The position numbers and the translations under genes are program-made. DNA of 37,574 bases from Halosimplex carlsbadense 2-9-1 (GTDB taxonomy: Archaea > Halobacteriota > Halobacteria > Halobacteriales > Haloarculaceae): NCBI RefSeq assembly GCF_000337455.1, contig NZ_AOIU01000023.1, positions 168,347-205,920 on the forward strand, written 5' to 3'. This document shows positions 1 to 7,539 of the stretch, one piece after another. Numbering within the stretch: the stretch's first letter is position 1; each line of letters opens with the position of its first letter. Under the pieces are notes generated by a model. That model saw only the letters and a program-made list of their open reading frames with translations. It made no database searches and was not told the DNA's origin.

Positions 1-312
1 CAGGGCGAGTCGACGACGTTCGTCATGCCCCAGGAACTCACCTCGCTGGTGGGGCGGTACGGCAAGCACCTCTCGGGCAGCGACGTCAACGGGATGGCGG
101 GCGCCGACGGCGACGGCGAACTCGACAGCCTCAACTTCGACGCCGAGACGCGCGAACTCATCGGTCTCGACAACATCGCCGAGATCATCGGGGAGATAGA
201 CGAGGAGGCGCAGGTGGATATCGACGCGATGGAGCAGGAGGCCCAGGCGGTCAAGGAGGGCGAAGGGCTGGACACCGACGGCGGCGAACGGATCGGCGAA
301 CCGGAGTCGTAG
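1..312 (+). CDS. C-terminal part of a probable SPFH/band-7 (stomatin-like) protein
   Basis: The reading frame is open from the first base of the window, so this is the 3' end of a gene that begins upstream; the ATG at 25 is probably internal. The visible 103 residues start with QGESTTFVMPQELTSLVGRY, which resembles the segment after the SPFH domain of stomatin/prohibitin-like proteins, where a Ser-Thr-hydrophobic-Pro strand precedes the C-terminal helix. The rest is a very acidic tail (many Asp, Glu and Gly), normal for a halophile. Such proteins form membrane-associated oligomers and scaffold membrane domains or proteases. Assignment rests on a short C-terminal stretch and is tentative. Confidence 0.5.
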   Translation, partial: QGESTTFVMPQELTSLVGRYGKHLSGSDVNGMAGADGDGELDSLNFDAETRELIGLDNIAEIIGEIDEEAQVDIDAMEQEAQAVKEGEGLDTDGGERIGEPES

Positions 313-331
313 CGGCCGACTCGCCTGAAGG

Positions 332-336
332 TTTAT
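332..336 (+). promoter_or_regulatory. Box A (TATA) candidate for the gene at 362
   Basis: A TTTAT element in otherwise GC-rich sequence lies about 28 bases before the ATG at 362. That is the spacing expected for a leaderless haloarchaeal transcript. Confidence 0.5.
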
Positions 337-361
337 CCCGCGCGCGAACCACCGCCGGAGT

Positions 362-751
362 ATGGTCTCCAGAGACACGACCGTCCACCTGACGGTCGTC
401 ACGCTCGCTCTCGCCGGCCTGGCCGCGCTGACGCGGCTTCCGTCCGAGCCCGCGGTGACAGCCGTCGCACTCGTCGGCTACAACGGCGCAGTCCTCGCCG
501 GCGCGCACCTGTATCTCGCCTGGCGTGGCGAGGACGGCCTCGTCCCGGTCGCCTCGCGCTGGCGGTTCGTCGCCGCCGTCGCGGCCGTCCTGACGCTGGC
601 CGCCCTCGCCGTCCTCACCGACCCCGTCTCGCTCGGACCGGTCACCTCCGACGCGGTACTCGGCGGCGCCGGCGCCGCCGTCGCGCTCGGGTATCTGGTC
701 GTCGAAGCCCGCGACGGCTACCGTGAATCGACAGCCGAAAACGGACTCTGA
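362..751 (+). CDS. Small four-helix membrane protein, unknown function
   Basis: A 129-residue protein with four predicted membrane helices at about residues 9-27, 31-54, 68-86 and 98-117, joined by short loops, and a short charged C-terminus. There is no signal peptide or catalytic motif. A box A at 332-336 supports the ATG at 362 as start and as transcription start of a leaderless mRNA. It ends 16 bases before the end of the convergent dehydrogenase gene. I do not recognise a functional family. It looks like one of the many small hydrophobic proteins conserved among haloarchaea. Confidence 0.75.
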   Translation: MVSRDTTVHLTVVTLALAGLAALTRLPSEPAVTAVALVGYNGAVLAGAHLYLAWRGEDGLVPVASRWRFVAAVAAVLTLAALAVLTDPVSLGPVTSDAVLGGAGAAVALGYLVVEARDGYRESTAENGL

Positions 752-767
752 TCCGCGTTCGCCGACC

Positions 768-1742
768 TCAGACGACCTGGTTCGGCAGCTCCGTCCACTC
801 GCCGCGCTGCTCGGCGGTGTCGACGGCCTCGGTGACGATGTCGGCCAGTCGCTGGAAGTAGTTCGGCGTGTGGCCGGCGTTGTGCGGCGTGATCAGGACG
901 TTCTCGAAGGTCCACAGCTCGTGGTCCTCCGGGAGCGGCTCGGGGTCGGTCACGTCCAGGGCGGCGCCGCGGATCGAGTTCGACCGGAGGGCGTCGACCA
1001 GGTCGCCGGTGTGGACAACGCCGCCGCGGGCGGCGTTGACGAGGACGGCGTCGGTCGGCATCGTCTCGAACACCGCGCCGTCGATCAGGTGTTCGGTCGC
1101 GTCGGTCAGCGGGCAGGCCAGCACGACGTAGGCCGCGTCGGCGACCGCTTCGGCGATGTCGTCGTAGCCGTACACCTCGTCGGTCGGCCCGCCTTTTTCC
1201 GGGGTGTAGCGCACGCCGACGGTATCGACGTCGAAGCCGCCGAGGCGCTGGACGACGGACTCGCCGATGGGTCCCATCCCGACGACCGCGACCGTGGCTC
1301 CGGCGAGTTCGTGGGTGCGGTGCGAGCGCCACTCCCGGCGGCGCTGGCGACGGCGCGATTCGAGGAACTCGCGTGTGAAGGTGAGGATCGCGCCGAGGGC
1401 GTACTCGCCGACGTTCGGGCCGTGGACGCCGGAGGCGTTGGTGACGGCGACGCCGCGCTCGCGGAACGCGTCGAGGGGCAGGTGGTCCACGCCGGCGAAC
1501 GAGCACGCGAACAGCTCCAGGTTCTCGGCGCGTTCGAGGTCGTCCTCGTCGATGGAGAAGCCGGCGACGACGCGGGCGTGGGGGAGCAGTTCCCGCTCCT
1601 CGTCCGGCGTCGCGGCGTAGCCCACGTCACGGTCGGGCAGGCGCTCGCGCAGTGCCTCGACGTACTCGCTCGGCGGGATGCCGTGGATGTTCTGTCGCAA
1701 CACGAGCACTTCGGGCGCGTCGGCGGTCGAGTCGGCTGTCAT
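768..1742 (-). CDS. D-2-hydroxyacid dehydrogenase
   Basis: A 324-residue NAD(P)-dependent oxidoreductase that reduces 2-oxoacids to D-2-hydroxyacids, or the reverse, in the cytoplasm. The nucleotide-binding loop GMGPIG is at residues 155-160. The catalytic triad of the family is visible: Arg239 in NAARGG, Glu268 in DPEPLP, and His287 in TPHNAGH. After the second strand of the Rossmann fold there is Arg178 (GVRYTP) rather than the Asp typical of NAD enzymes, which suggests NADP(H) preference (inference). The ATG at 1742 is preferred over an upstream in-frame start at 1769, because an A-tract at 1768-1773 sits where box A should be. The substrate cannot be read from the sequence. Confidence 0.9.
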   Translation of the reverse strand: MTADSTADAPEVLVLRQNIHGIPPSEYVEALRERLPDRDVGYAATPDEERELLPHARVVAGFSIDEDDLERAENLELFACSFAGVDHLPLDAFRERGVAVTNASGVHGPNVGEYALGAILTFTREFLESRRRQRRREWRSHRTHELAGATVAVVGMGPIGESVVQRLGGFDVDTVGVRYTPEKGGPTDEVYGYDDIAEAVADAAYVVLACPLTDATEHLIDGAVFETMPTDAVLVNAARGGVVHTGDLVDALRSNSIRGAALDVTDPEPLPEDHELWTFENVLITPHNAGHTPNYFQRLADIVTEAVDTAEQRGEWTELPNQVV

Positions 1743-1785
1743 ACCCGCGCATTCTGCGGCTGTGGGCAAAAAACCGTCCGTCGCG

Positions 1786-2286
1786 TCAGACCCCGATGAA
1801 CTCGAGCACGTCGTAGCGGAGGACGTACCGGGCCAGCCCCGCTCCGTAGGCGAGCATCCAGAAGATGACGTAGCCGAACACGCCGATCCGGAGGCGGCTG
1901 CGCCAGTGGCTCATCCGCTCGCCGCCGATCTCGTCGAGCAGCACGTCTTCGTCGTAGTCGTTGTACAGGTCGTGGCGGCGCTTGGCGCTGAATATCCTGA
2001 CGATCCCGGTGAACCCGAACGCGAGCAGGGCGTAGGCCTGGGCGCCGAGGAACGCGTGGACCATCGCGAAGCTCCCGAACTGGTCGAGCAGTCGCGGCGC
2101 CATCCAGACCAGCATCGGGACGGTCGTCAGCACCAGCCCCGTGACCACGAACTTGAGGTGGTGCATCAGCACCGACCAGGTGACCGGCTCTGTCTCGATG
2201 ATGTACCAGGCGCCGTAGAGGAAACAGGGGAAACTCGCCGTCACGGCCACCAGTACGACCGTCGCGATCACCCTGTCCGTGACCAT
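1786..2286 (-). CDS. Four-helix haloarchaeal membrane protein with intramembrane histidines
   Basis: A 166-residue protein with four membrane helices (about 6-30, 43-63, 73-98, 132-156). A His pair (H42, H43) lies at the start of helix 2 and H77 in helix 3. A charged cytoplasmic loop rich in Arg, Asp and Tyr separates helices 3 and 4. Histidines placed this way recall small b-type cytochromes or haem-assembly proteins, but no defined motif proves it. From memory this resembles a haloarchaeal DUF family found near respiratory genes, and the halocyanin/cytochrome b cluster begins about 2 kb away. Start ATG at 2286; box A is at 2311-2316 and is bracketed by a 9-base inverted repeat. Confidence 0.75.
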   Translation of the reverse strand: MVTDRVIATVVLVAVTASFPCFLYGAWYIIETEPVTWSVLMHHLKFVVTGLVLTTVPMLVWMAPRLLDQFGSFAMVHAFLGAQAYALLAFGFTGIVRIFSAKRRHDLYNDYDEDVLLDEIGGERMSHWRSRLRIGVFGYVIFWMLAYGAGLARYVLRYDVLEFIGV

Positions 2287-2293
2287 AATCGGT

Positions 2294-2328
2294 GCTTTCG
2301 GCCAGTCGCGCTAAAACGTGCCGAAAGC
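2294..2328. promoter_or_regulatory. 9-base inverted repeat bracketing a promoter
   Basis: GCTTTCGGC (2294-2302) and its exact reverse complement GCCGAAAGC (2320-2328) enclose the sequence CTAAAA at 2311-2316. Read on the minus strand, this is a TTTTAG box A 27 bases before the ATG at 2286. The layout is that of an operator covering the promoter. A hairpin in the opposite-strand leader is the alternative. Confidence 0.5.
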
Positions 2329-2408
2329 GCACCGCTCGCTCTCCCGCTTCGACGATCGAATCACGTCCGCAACCGAACGAGTTCGTCTCGCTCGTCCGGA
2401 ATATCTAT

Positions 2409-2424
2409 ATGAACAGTTGTTCAT
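2409..2424. promoter_or_regulatory. ArsR/SmtB-type operator upstream of arsR
   Basis: ATGAACA (2409-2415), two bases, then TGTTCAT (2418-2424) make a perfect inverted repeat. It matches the TGAACA-N2-TGTTCA core of operators bound by ArsR/SmtB repressors. It ends 10 bases before the arsR ATG at 2435 and runs into the AT-rich box A (2401-2410). A bound dimer would therefore cover the promoter of a leaderless message, indicating autoregulation. Confidence 0.75.
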
Positions 2425-2434
2425 CTATTCAACT

Positions 2435-2830
2435 ATGTCGACCGACTCGACGCGACTGCGGCGATTGCTCGCCGAGGAACTGGAGGACTGCTGCGACGCC
2501 GACGTGGCGGCGCGCATCGACGAACTGGAGGCGCTGGCGGCGGCGACGCCGACGGACCGGGAGCGGGACCTGGCGGCGCTGTCGACGCTCTCGGACGGGA
2601 CGCGCCACGACATCGTCCGCTACCTCGCGGCGGCCGACGGGGAGCTGTGCGTCTGCGAGCTGTCGCCGCTGGTGGACGTGAGCGACAGCGCGATCAGCCA
2701 CGCGCTCTCGGACCTACGCGACGCGGGGCTGGTCACCCGGCGGAAGGAGGGGACCTGGCGGCACTACGACGCGACCGACCGGGCCGAGCGGCTGCTCGAC
2801 GCGCTCGACGACACGCGGGGTGACCGATGA
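2435..2830 (+). CDS. arsR: ArsR-family metal(loid)-responsive repressor
   Basis: A 131-residue winged-helix regulator. The sensor motif ELCVCEL is at residues 70-76 (Cys72, Cys74), as in ArsR proteins that bind As(III)/Sb(III). It is followed by the recognition helix region (about 81-100, SDSAISHALSDLRDAGLV) and the beta-wing (101-112). An N-terminal Cys pair (C19, C20) could be extra ligands. The ATG at 2435 is chosen over an upstream in-frame ATG at 2318 because the operator/promoter lies between them and family homology starts here. The stop overlaps the next gene's start (ATGA), so it is co-translated with the arsenate reductase. Metal release should derepress the operon. Confidence 0.92.
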   Translation: MSTDSTRLRRLLAEELEDCCDADVAARIDELEALAAATPTDRERDLAALSTLSDGTRHDIVRYLAAADGELCVCELSPLVDVSDSAISHALSDLRDAGLVTRRKEGTWRHYDATDRAERLLDALDDTRGDR

Positions 2831-3312
2831 GCGACGGGACCGACGGCTCCGGGGCCGTTCCCGGCGAAGGCGACACCGTCCGGATCGCGCTGATGTGCGT
2901 CCAGAACGCGGGCCGCAGTCAGATGGCGACGGCGTTCGCCGAGCGCGAACGCGAGCGCCGTGGGCTGAGCGACCGCGTCGAGATCTTGACCGGCGGCACC
3001 GACCCTGCCAACGAGGTCCACCCCGTCGTCGTCGACGCGATGGCCGAGGTCGGTATCGACATCGCCGATCGGGAACCGCGGGCGATCACGACCGAGGAGA
3101 TGGCGACCTGCGACTACGTGGCGACGATGGGCTGTTCGACGCTGGAACTGGATCCCGCCGCGGGCGTGGACGTGCGCGACTGGGCGCTGGACGATCCGCA
3201 TGGACAGGACCTCGACGCGGTCCGGGAGATCCGCGCGACCGTCGAGTCCAGCGTCGTCGCACTGTTCGACGAGTTCTCTGACCCGGCGGACGACCGGCAG
3301 TCCCAGGAATGA
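2827..3312 (+). CDS. arsC: Arsenate reductase / low-molecular-weight phosphatase family
   Basis: A 161-residue cytoplasmic protein of the LMW tyrosine phosphatase fold used by thioredoxin-coupled ArsC to reduce arsenate to arsenite. The CX5R active-site loop is at residues 24-30 (CVQNAGR), with Cys24 the nucleophile. The general-acid Asp lies in the DWALDDP segment (118-124). Cys95 and Cys103 (MGCS) are candidates for the resolving cysteines of the disulfide relay; their spacing differs from the CX6C of the Bacillus enzyme. An N-terminal extension of about 17 Gly/Asp-rich residues precedes the domain. It overlaps arsR by ATGA and the next gene by ATGA. A phosphatase role is the alternative; the operon context favours arsenate. 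Confidence 0.85.
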   Translation: MSDGTDGSGAVPGEGDTVRIALMCVQNAGRSQMATAFAERERERRGLSDRVEILTGGTDPANEVHPVVVDAMAEVGIDIADREPRAITTEEMATCDYVATMGCSTLELDPAAGVDVRDWALDDPHGQDLDAVREIRATVESSVVALFDEFSDPADDRQSQE

Positions 3313-4406
3313 CGCTGGCGGATCTCGTCGCCGTGGAGCTACTGGTCGCGGCGTTCGCCGGCGGCGCGTTCGGCGCGGCCGTAGGCGCCTTGCCCTCGTT
3401 CTCGCTGGCGGGTCTGGTCGTGGTCGTCGGCGAACTGTACGCGATGGGCGTCCGGTCGCTGGGCGGGGCGGTCCCGGTCGACGTGACCGGAAGCGTCGCG
3501 TTTGGGGCCGTCCTCGGACCCCACGTCGCCTTCGGCGGGGGCGCCGCGGCGGTGGCCTACGCCTCCCGTCGGGGATATCTGAACTCGGCGGGCGACGCCC
3601 ACGACGCGAAGGACGTGACCCGCGGGCTCGGGAGCCGACCGGACGTGCTGGCGGTCGGCGGGGCGTTCGGCGTCGTCGGCTACTGGGTCGCGACGCTGGC
3701 CGGGTCGCTGTCGCTCCCGGTCGACCCGGTCGCGCTGGGCGTCGTCGTCTCGGCGCTCGCCCACCGGGTCGTTCTCGGCTACAGCGTCGTGGGCGCGCCG
3801 GCGAGCCGACTGTTCGACATGTCGCCCTTCGAGCGCGACCGGGGCGACGAATCGGTCGGCGCCGACGGCGGGCCGTCCGTCGAAACGGACGGCGGACGTG
3901 ACGCGGCCGCCGGGGCGTCGACGGCCCGGAGCGTCGACCCGTGGCTCCCCTACCAGTTCCGGTGGGGGGAGGTCGCGAGCCTCGGTGCGGTCGTCGGCGT
4001 CCTCTCGGCGTACACCGCCTACCTGACCGGGAGCGCCTTTCTCGCGTTCGGGATCACGGTGGCGGTACTGTTCCTGCTCTGTGCCGGGGTCGCCGAGATT
4101 CCGGTCACCCACCACATGGCGCTCCCGGCGAGCACGGCGGTGGTCGCGCTGGCCGGCGTCTCCGGCGGCGTGCCCGCACCCGGTGTCGTCGCCGAGTCGG
4201 TCTCGCTCGGCGTCGCGCTCGCGGTCGGTGGGGCGTTCGGCGTCCTCGGCGGACTGGTCGGTGAGGTCGCACAGCGGGTCTTCTACGCGCACGCGGGGAC
4301 GCACCTCGACCCGCCGGCGGCGAGCATCGTCGTCACCTCCGGCGTCATCGGCGCGCTGGCGATCGCGGGCGTCCTGCCGGCCGCGGCCTGGGTGCCGACG
4401 CCCTGA
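3309..4406 (+). CDS. Polytopic membrane protein of the ars operon, unknown function
   Basis: A 365-residue protein with about nine membrane helices arranged as two blocks, split by a hydrophilic acidic loop (about residues 176-215). Both blocks contain a Gly-Ala-Phe-Gly helix (GGAFGAAVGALP near 19, GGAFGVLGGLVG near 307), which hints at an internal duplication. A Thr-His-His motif (VTHHMALP) sits near residue 261. It resembles neither ArsB nor Acr3 in motifs; from memory it may fall in a haloarchaeal DUF family. The ATG overlaps the arsC stop, so it is translationally coupled and probably contributes to arsenic handling or envelope transport. The function is inference from position only. Confidence 0.8.
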   Translation: MTLADLVAVELLVAAFAGGAFGAAVGALPSFSLAGLVVVVGELYAMGVRSLGGAVPVDVTGSVAFGAVLGPHVAFGGGAAAVAYASRRGYLNSAGDAHDAKDVTRGLGSRPDVLAVGGAFGVVGYWVATLAGSLSLPVDPVALGVVVSALAHRVVLGYSVVGAPASRLFDMSPFERDRGDESVGADGGPSVETDGGRDAAAGASTARSVDPWLPYQFRWGEVASLGAVVGVLSAYTAYLTGSAFLAFGITVAVLFLLCAGVAEIPVTHHMALPASTAVVALAGVSGGVPAPGVVAESVSLGVALAVGGAFGVLGGLVGEVAQRVFYAHAGTHLDPPAASIVVTSGVIGALAIAGVLPAAAWVPTP

Positions 4407-4476
4407 GTCGCGGCCGGGCGCCGAGTCGGTGACTTCGGGCGGGGGTCGACGGTCTCGGGCCGCCGGGTCGGGGCGC

Positions 4477-4481
4477 TTTTA
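4477..4481 (+). promoter_or_regulatory. Box A candidate for the gene at 4506
   Basis: TTTTA in a GC-rich stretch, centred 27 bases before the ATG at 4506. This indicates a leaderless transcript separate from the ars operon. Confidence 0.5.
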
Positions 4482-4505
4482 CCCCTCGGGAACCGAGTTC
4501 CGACA

Positions 4506-5423
4506 ATGAGCGACGCCGCCGACGAACGGGTCGACGGGGCCGGAGAGGCCGAGGAGGCGTCGGGTGCCGACGGTGACGTGACCGGCGACGACGCCGAGTC
4601 CATCGAGGCGCTGCGCGAGCGCGTCGAGGCCGAGTACGACTTCGACGATTTCGGCCCGGCCGAGATGGCGTCGATGTCCGCCGACGAGTGGGAGGCCGTC
4701 TTCGACGCGGAGTCGTGGATCACCGGCCAGGAGCTACTCGACCGCGTCGAGGCCGACCTCAAGCGGCGGGTCGCCGAGCGCGAGGTGTTCGCGCGGGTCG
4801 AGCGCCGCGACGACCGCCTGGTGGCCTACTCCGACGAGGGGTACGCCACCGTCCGCGCCGACGGCTCCGTCGAGGGGCACGGGACCGTGCTCCGCGACGT
4901 GAAACCGACCGTCGCGCTCGCGTCGATGGAGTCGTACGACGTGCCCGAGGCCCCGCCCGAAGACCTGCTGCCCGAGCCCCAGGAGGTCCCCGAGGGCAGC
5001 GGCGAGCTCGGCAACACGATGCTGCAGGTCATCGCCGGGATCCAGGTGCTCGCCGGTCTGGTGCTGGTCGGCGGCTGGCTCGTCTTCTTCCTGGGGGTGG
5101 TCTCGCCGCCCGGCGGCGGGTCCGTGCGCTCGCTGAACGTCATCGCGATGCTGCTCGGGGGCTTCGTCTTCCTCGCGGTCGGCGTGTTGCTGTTCGGCGT
5201 CGTCGCCAACGCGCGCCTGTCGGACAAGTTCCGCGCCGAGGAGTACCGAAACCGACTGCGTGCGGTAGAGCTCGAACCGGGCGAGCGGCCGGACTTCCTG
5301 CCCGACGAGGAGTCCTCCGCGGGCGCGGCGGGCATCCCCGGCGAGGCCTCCGAGGGGTTGCCGGGCGAGGGCGGGGACGAGCGGCCGTCCGAGAGCGGGG
5401 ACGGCGAGCCCGAGCGCTCGTGA
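4506..5423 (+). CDS. Acidic two-helix membrane protein next to the cytochrome b cluster
   Basis: A 305-residue protein. A long acidic soluble N-terminal domain (residues 1-175) is followed by two membrane helices (about 177-199 and 212-236) and an acidic, Gly/Ser-rich C-terminal tail. The N-terminal part contains a repeated-looking strand region (residues 97-130: DDRLVAYSDEGYATVRADGS). No catalytic motif is seen. It has its own box A (4477-4481) and lies 172 bases upstream of the halocyanin operon on the same strand. From memory this is a haloarchaeal DUF family that travels with the Rieske/cytochrome b genes, so an accessory or assembly role is likely but unproven. Confidence 0.75.
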   Translation: MSDAADERVDGAGEAEEASGADGDVTGDDAESIEALRERVEAEYDFDDFGPAEMASMSADEWEAVFDAESWITGQELLDRVEADLKRRVAEREVFARVERRDDRLVAYSDEGYATVRADGSVEGHGTVLRDVKPTVALASMESYDVPEAPPEDLLPEPQEVPEGSGELGNTMLQVIAGIQVLAGLVLVGGWLVFFLGVVSPPGGGSVRSLNVIAMLLGGFVFLAVGVLLFGVVANARLSDKFRAEEYRNRLRAVELEPGERPDFLPDEESSAGAAGIPGEASEGLPGEGGDERPSESGDGEPERS

Positions 5424-5563
5424 TCGGGCCGGCGGCGAGCCCTGTCGAGGGCTGCAGGGGTCGTCGCACGCCGGCGGGGTCGGCCCAACGACGGGCCGAA
5501 TATTTCCGGCCGTGACGAACGGTACAGGGGTCTAATCGCGCGCCTGCGAGGGTATTCGGTGGG

Positions 5564-5569
5564 TTTATA
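5564..5569 (+). promoter_or_regulatory. Box A of the halocyanin/Rieske/cytochrome b operon
   Basis: TTTATA lies 29 bases (centre) before the ATG at 5596. It is the only clear promoter before the tightly packed genes running to 9824, so it probably drives the whole operon. Confidence 0.65.
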
Positions 5570-5595
5570 CAAATTCGGTACCGACCATCGTTTGT

Positions 5596-6264
5596 ATGAA
5601 CAGACGGGACTTTCTGCGGACCGCCGGTGGCGCCGCGGGCGGTGCGTCCGCCGTCGCCGCGGGGGCCGGAACGGCCGCTGCCCAGGAACACGGCGGTGGT
5701 GGTGGCGGCGGGAGCGTCCAGCCCGTGTGGCCGTCGTACGTCAGCGACGCGAACGGCCCCGGTTACGAGGATCTGCGCGGCCAGTCGGAGGTGACCATCG
5801 AGGTCGGCGTCGGTTCGAGCGGCTTCGGGTACGGTCCGACGACCACCTGGATCGACCCCGGGACGACGGTCATCTTCGAGTTCGTCGAGCCGAGTCACAA
5901 CGTCAAGCCCAACAGCCAGCCCGACGGCGGCGGACTCGCCGGCACGGAAGGCGGCGAGTTCGCGACGATTCCCGCGGGCGAGACCTACGAGGCCACGCTG
6001 GAGACCAACGGTATGTACACCTACTACTGTGGTCCCCACGAAGGACAGGGCATGAAAGGCGCTATCGCCGTCGGCGGCGACGTCGAGACGGAAGAGGTCG
6101 GCGGCGGCGGACAGACGCCGCTCAACCCCGAGCACATGGGCGTCCCCTTCCACCCCCACTACGTCGGCATCTCGACGATCGTGATGATGGTCGTGTCGCT
6201 GCTGTTCACCTTCTTCCTGCTGAAGTACGGTGAATCGCCCAACGCCAAGGGGGGGAACAACTGA
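5596..6264 (+). CDS. Membrane-anchored halocyanin (blue copper protein) of the bc operon
   Basis: A 222-residue exported electron carrier. It has a Tat leader (RRDFL at residues 3-7, hydrophobic to 29), a Gly-rich linker, a plastocyanin-like domain (about 42-162) and a C-terminal membrane helix (about 190-209). Type I copper ligands are visible: His101 (SHNV), Cys145 and His148 (YYCGPH), and Met153 (GQGM). The protein would sit on the outer face of the membrane and accept electrons from the Rieske/cytochrome b complex. Its stop overlaps the next start (TGATG, one base). The copper domain is closely related to the halocyanin at 12618, but the C-terminal anchor differs. Anchoring at the C-terminus replaces the lipid anchor known from Natronomonas halocyanin. 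Confidence 0.92.
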   Translation: MNRRDFLRTAGGAAGGASAVAAGAGTAAAQEHGGGGGGGSVQPVWPSYVSDANGPGYEDLRGQSEVTIEVGVGSSGFGYGPTTTWIDPGTTVIFEFVEPSHNVKPNSQPDGGGLAGTEGGEFATIPAGETYEATLETNGMYTYYCGPHEGQGMKGAIAVGGDVETEEVGGGGQTPLNPEHMGVPFHPHYVGISTIVMMVVSLLFTFFLLKYGESPNAKGGNN

Positions 6265-6653
6265 TGTCTTCCTCCGGATCGACCTACGGTGACATCCACC
6301 GATACGAGCCCGCCCGCGAGAGTACGGCGGCCGCGGTCGCGCTGGTCCTGCTGACGATCGTCGAGGTCGTCTTCGTCGGGCTGTTCACGTTCGGGCTCGT
6401 GAACGGCTGGGGGTACAGCCCGCTCGGGAATATGTATCTGGGCGGTATCCTCGCGATCATCTTCGTCGACCTGGCCTTCATCCTGATGGTCTACCGCAAG
6501 GAGTTCCTGCCGGACGTGATGATCGTCAAGAAACGGCGCCGCAAGTGGGAGGACCTGTACATCCGCGAGGAGGACGTCGACGGGACGTCGTTCGCGGAGG
6601 GCGACCCGCTGGAGAGCGTGAAACGAGCTGTCTACCCCTACTACAAACGATAA
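6264..6653 (+). CDS. Small two-helix membrane subunit of the cytochrome b operon
   Basis: A 129-residue protein with two membrane helices (about 22-48 and 57-77), then a basic stretch (KKRRRKWEDLY) and an acidic cytoplasmic tail ending in YPYYKR. It starts one base into the halocyanin stop and ends two bases before the Rieske start, so it is co-translated with both. No cofactor motif is visible. From memory it belongs to a haloarchaeal DUF family restricted to this operon. Given the position, a structural subunit of the quinol-halocyanin oxidoreductase is the best inference. Confidence 0.8.
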   Translation: MSSSGSTYGDIHRYEPARESTAAAVALVLLTIVEVVFVGLFTFGLVNGWGYSPLGNMYLGGILAIIFVDLAFILMVYRKEFLPDVMIVKKRRRKWEDLYIREEDVDGTSFAEGDPLESVKRAVYPYYKR

Positions 6654-6655
6654 CA

Positions 6656-7537
6656 ATGCCACTGGACGAAGACAAGTATCCGGGCGAGACGGGCCGACGC
6701 CGCTTCGTGAAAGGCGTCGTCGGCAGCGCCGCGCTTGCGAGCGTGGGCACCGGCGGCGCGGCCGCCGTGAACACGGTCACATCCGCGGCGGGCGGCGGCG
6801 GTGGCCCGACACAGTACATGGCCATCGAGAACACGGACGGCCCCGCGCCGCGCGGGATGCCGATCGTCCCCGTCGAAGTGAACGACTCGGGCGAGCTCCA
6901 GGGGATCTTCCCCGAGGCGAGTACCGAGACGGTCCAGGGCGTCCAGCGGACCGTCGCGGAGATGGATCTGGGCGGGACGACCTACTCCTCACAGTGGTTC
7001 CAGTACTGCGGACTCGAAGGCTACCAGGGCGTCACGCCAGGGGTCGAAGCGGACAACTACATGCGCGCGTCGGCGAGCCCGCCGCCCGCCTACGAGTGGC
7101 AGCAGGATGTCGATGGCGACACCATCCTCACCGTCGACATGTTCGACGACTACGAGGAGTGGGGCAACGGCATCGGGCAGGCAGGCCTCGGCAAGCCCGC
7201 GAGCGCCACGTGGCGCTCGCAGGCAGAGGGCGCGAAGACGCTCCCGGTGCAGGTGCTGCGCTCGCCGGAGGTTTCGAAGATGGCCAACGGCGAAGGCGAG
7301 TACAGCGACCTGCCGAGCAACGTCCGGAGCTTCATCGACGCGGCGACCGACCAGGACTTCATGGCCTGGATCAACAAGTGTACCCACTTCTGCTGTGTCC
7401 CCGGGTACAAGCAGCTGGCGGGGAGCGCGAACTTCAACGGCGAGAACGCGGTGTACTGCCAGTGTCACCAGTCGATCTACGACCCGTTCAGCCCGACGCA
7501 GGTACAGTTCGTCGCACGACCGCGGCCGGATAGCTAA
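6656..7537 (+). CDS. Rieske iron-sulfur protein
   Basis: A 293-residue exported protein carrying a [2Fe-2S] cluster, the high-potential electron acceptor from quinol in bc-type complexes. A Tat-type leader (RRRFVKG near residue 14, hydrophobic to about 44) acts as membrane anchor. The cluster motifs are CTH (Cys242, His244) and CQCH (Cys268, His271). The stabilising disulfide would use Cys246 or Cys247 with Cys270. A long insert of about 150 residues lies between anchor and cluster domain, so the protein is larger than common Rieske proteins (about 180-200). The ATG at 6656 is chosen because the preceding gene ends at 6653 and the Tat motif follows directly. Confidence 0.93.
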   Translation: MPLDEDKYPGETGRRRFVKGVVGSAALASVGTGGAAAVNTVTSAAGGGGGPTQYMAIENTDGPAPRGMPIVPVEVNDSGELQGIFPEASTETVQGVQRTVAEMDLGGTTYSSQWFQYCGLEGYQGVTPGVEADNYMRASASPPPAYEWQQDVDGDTILTVDMFDDYEEWGNGIGQAGLGKPASATWRSQAEGAKTLPVQVLRSPEVSKMANGEGEYSDLPSNVRSFIDAATDQDFMAWINKCTHFCCVPGYKQLAGSANFNGENAVYCQCHQSIYDPFSPTQVQFVARPRPDS

Positions 7538-7539
7538 CA

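Noticed and set aside
3339..4304. Minus-strand open frame of 321 codons under the ars membrane gene
   Set aside because: Arg/Asp-rich shadow sequence with no hydrophobic core; the plus-strand frame has regular membrane helices and a coupled start.
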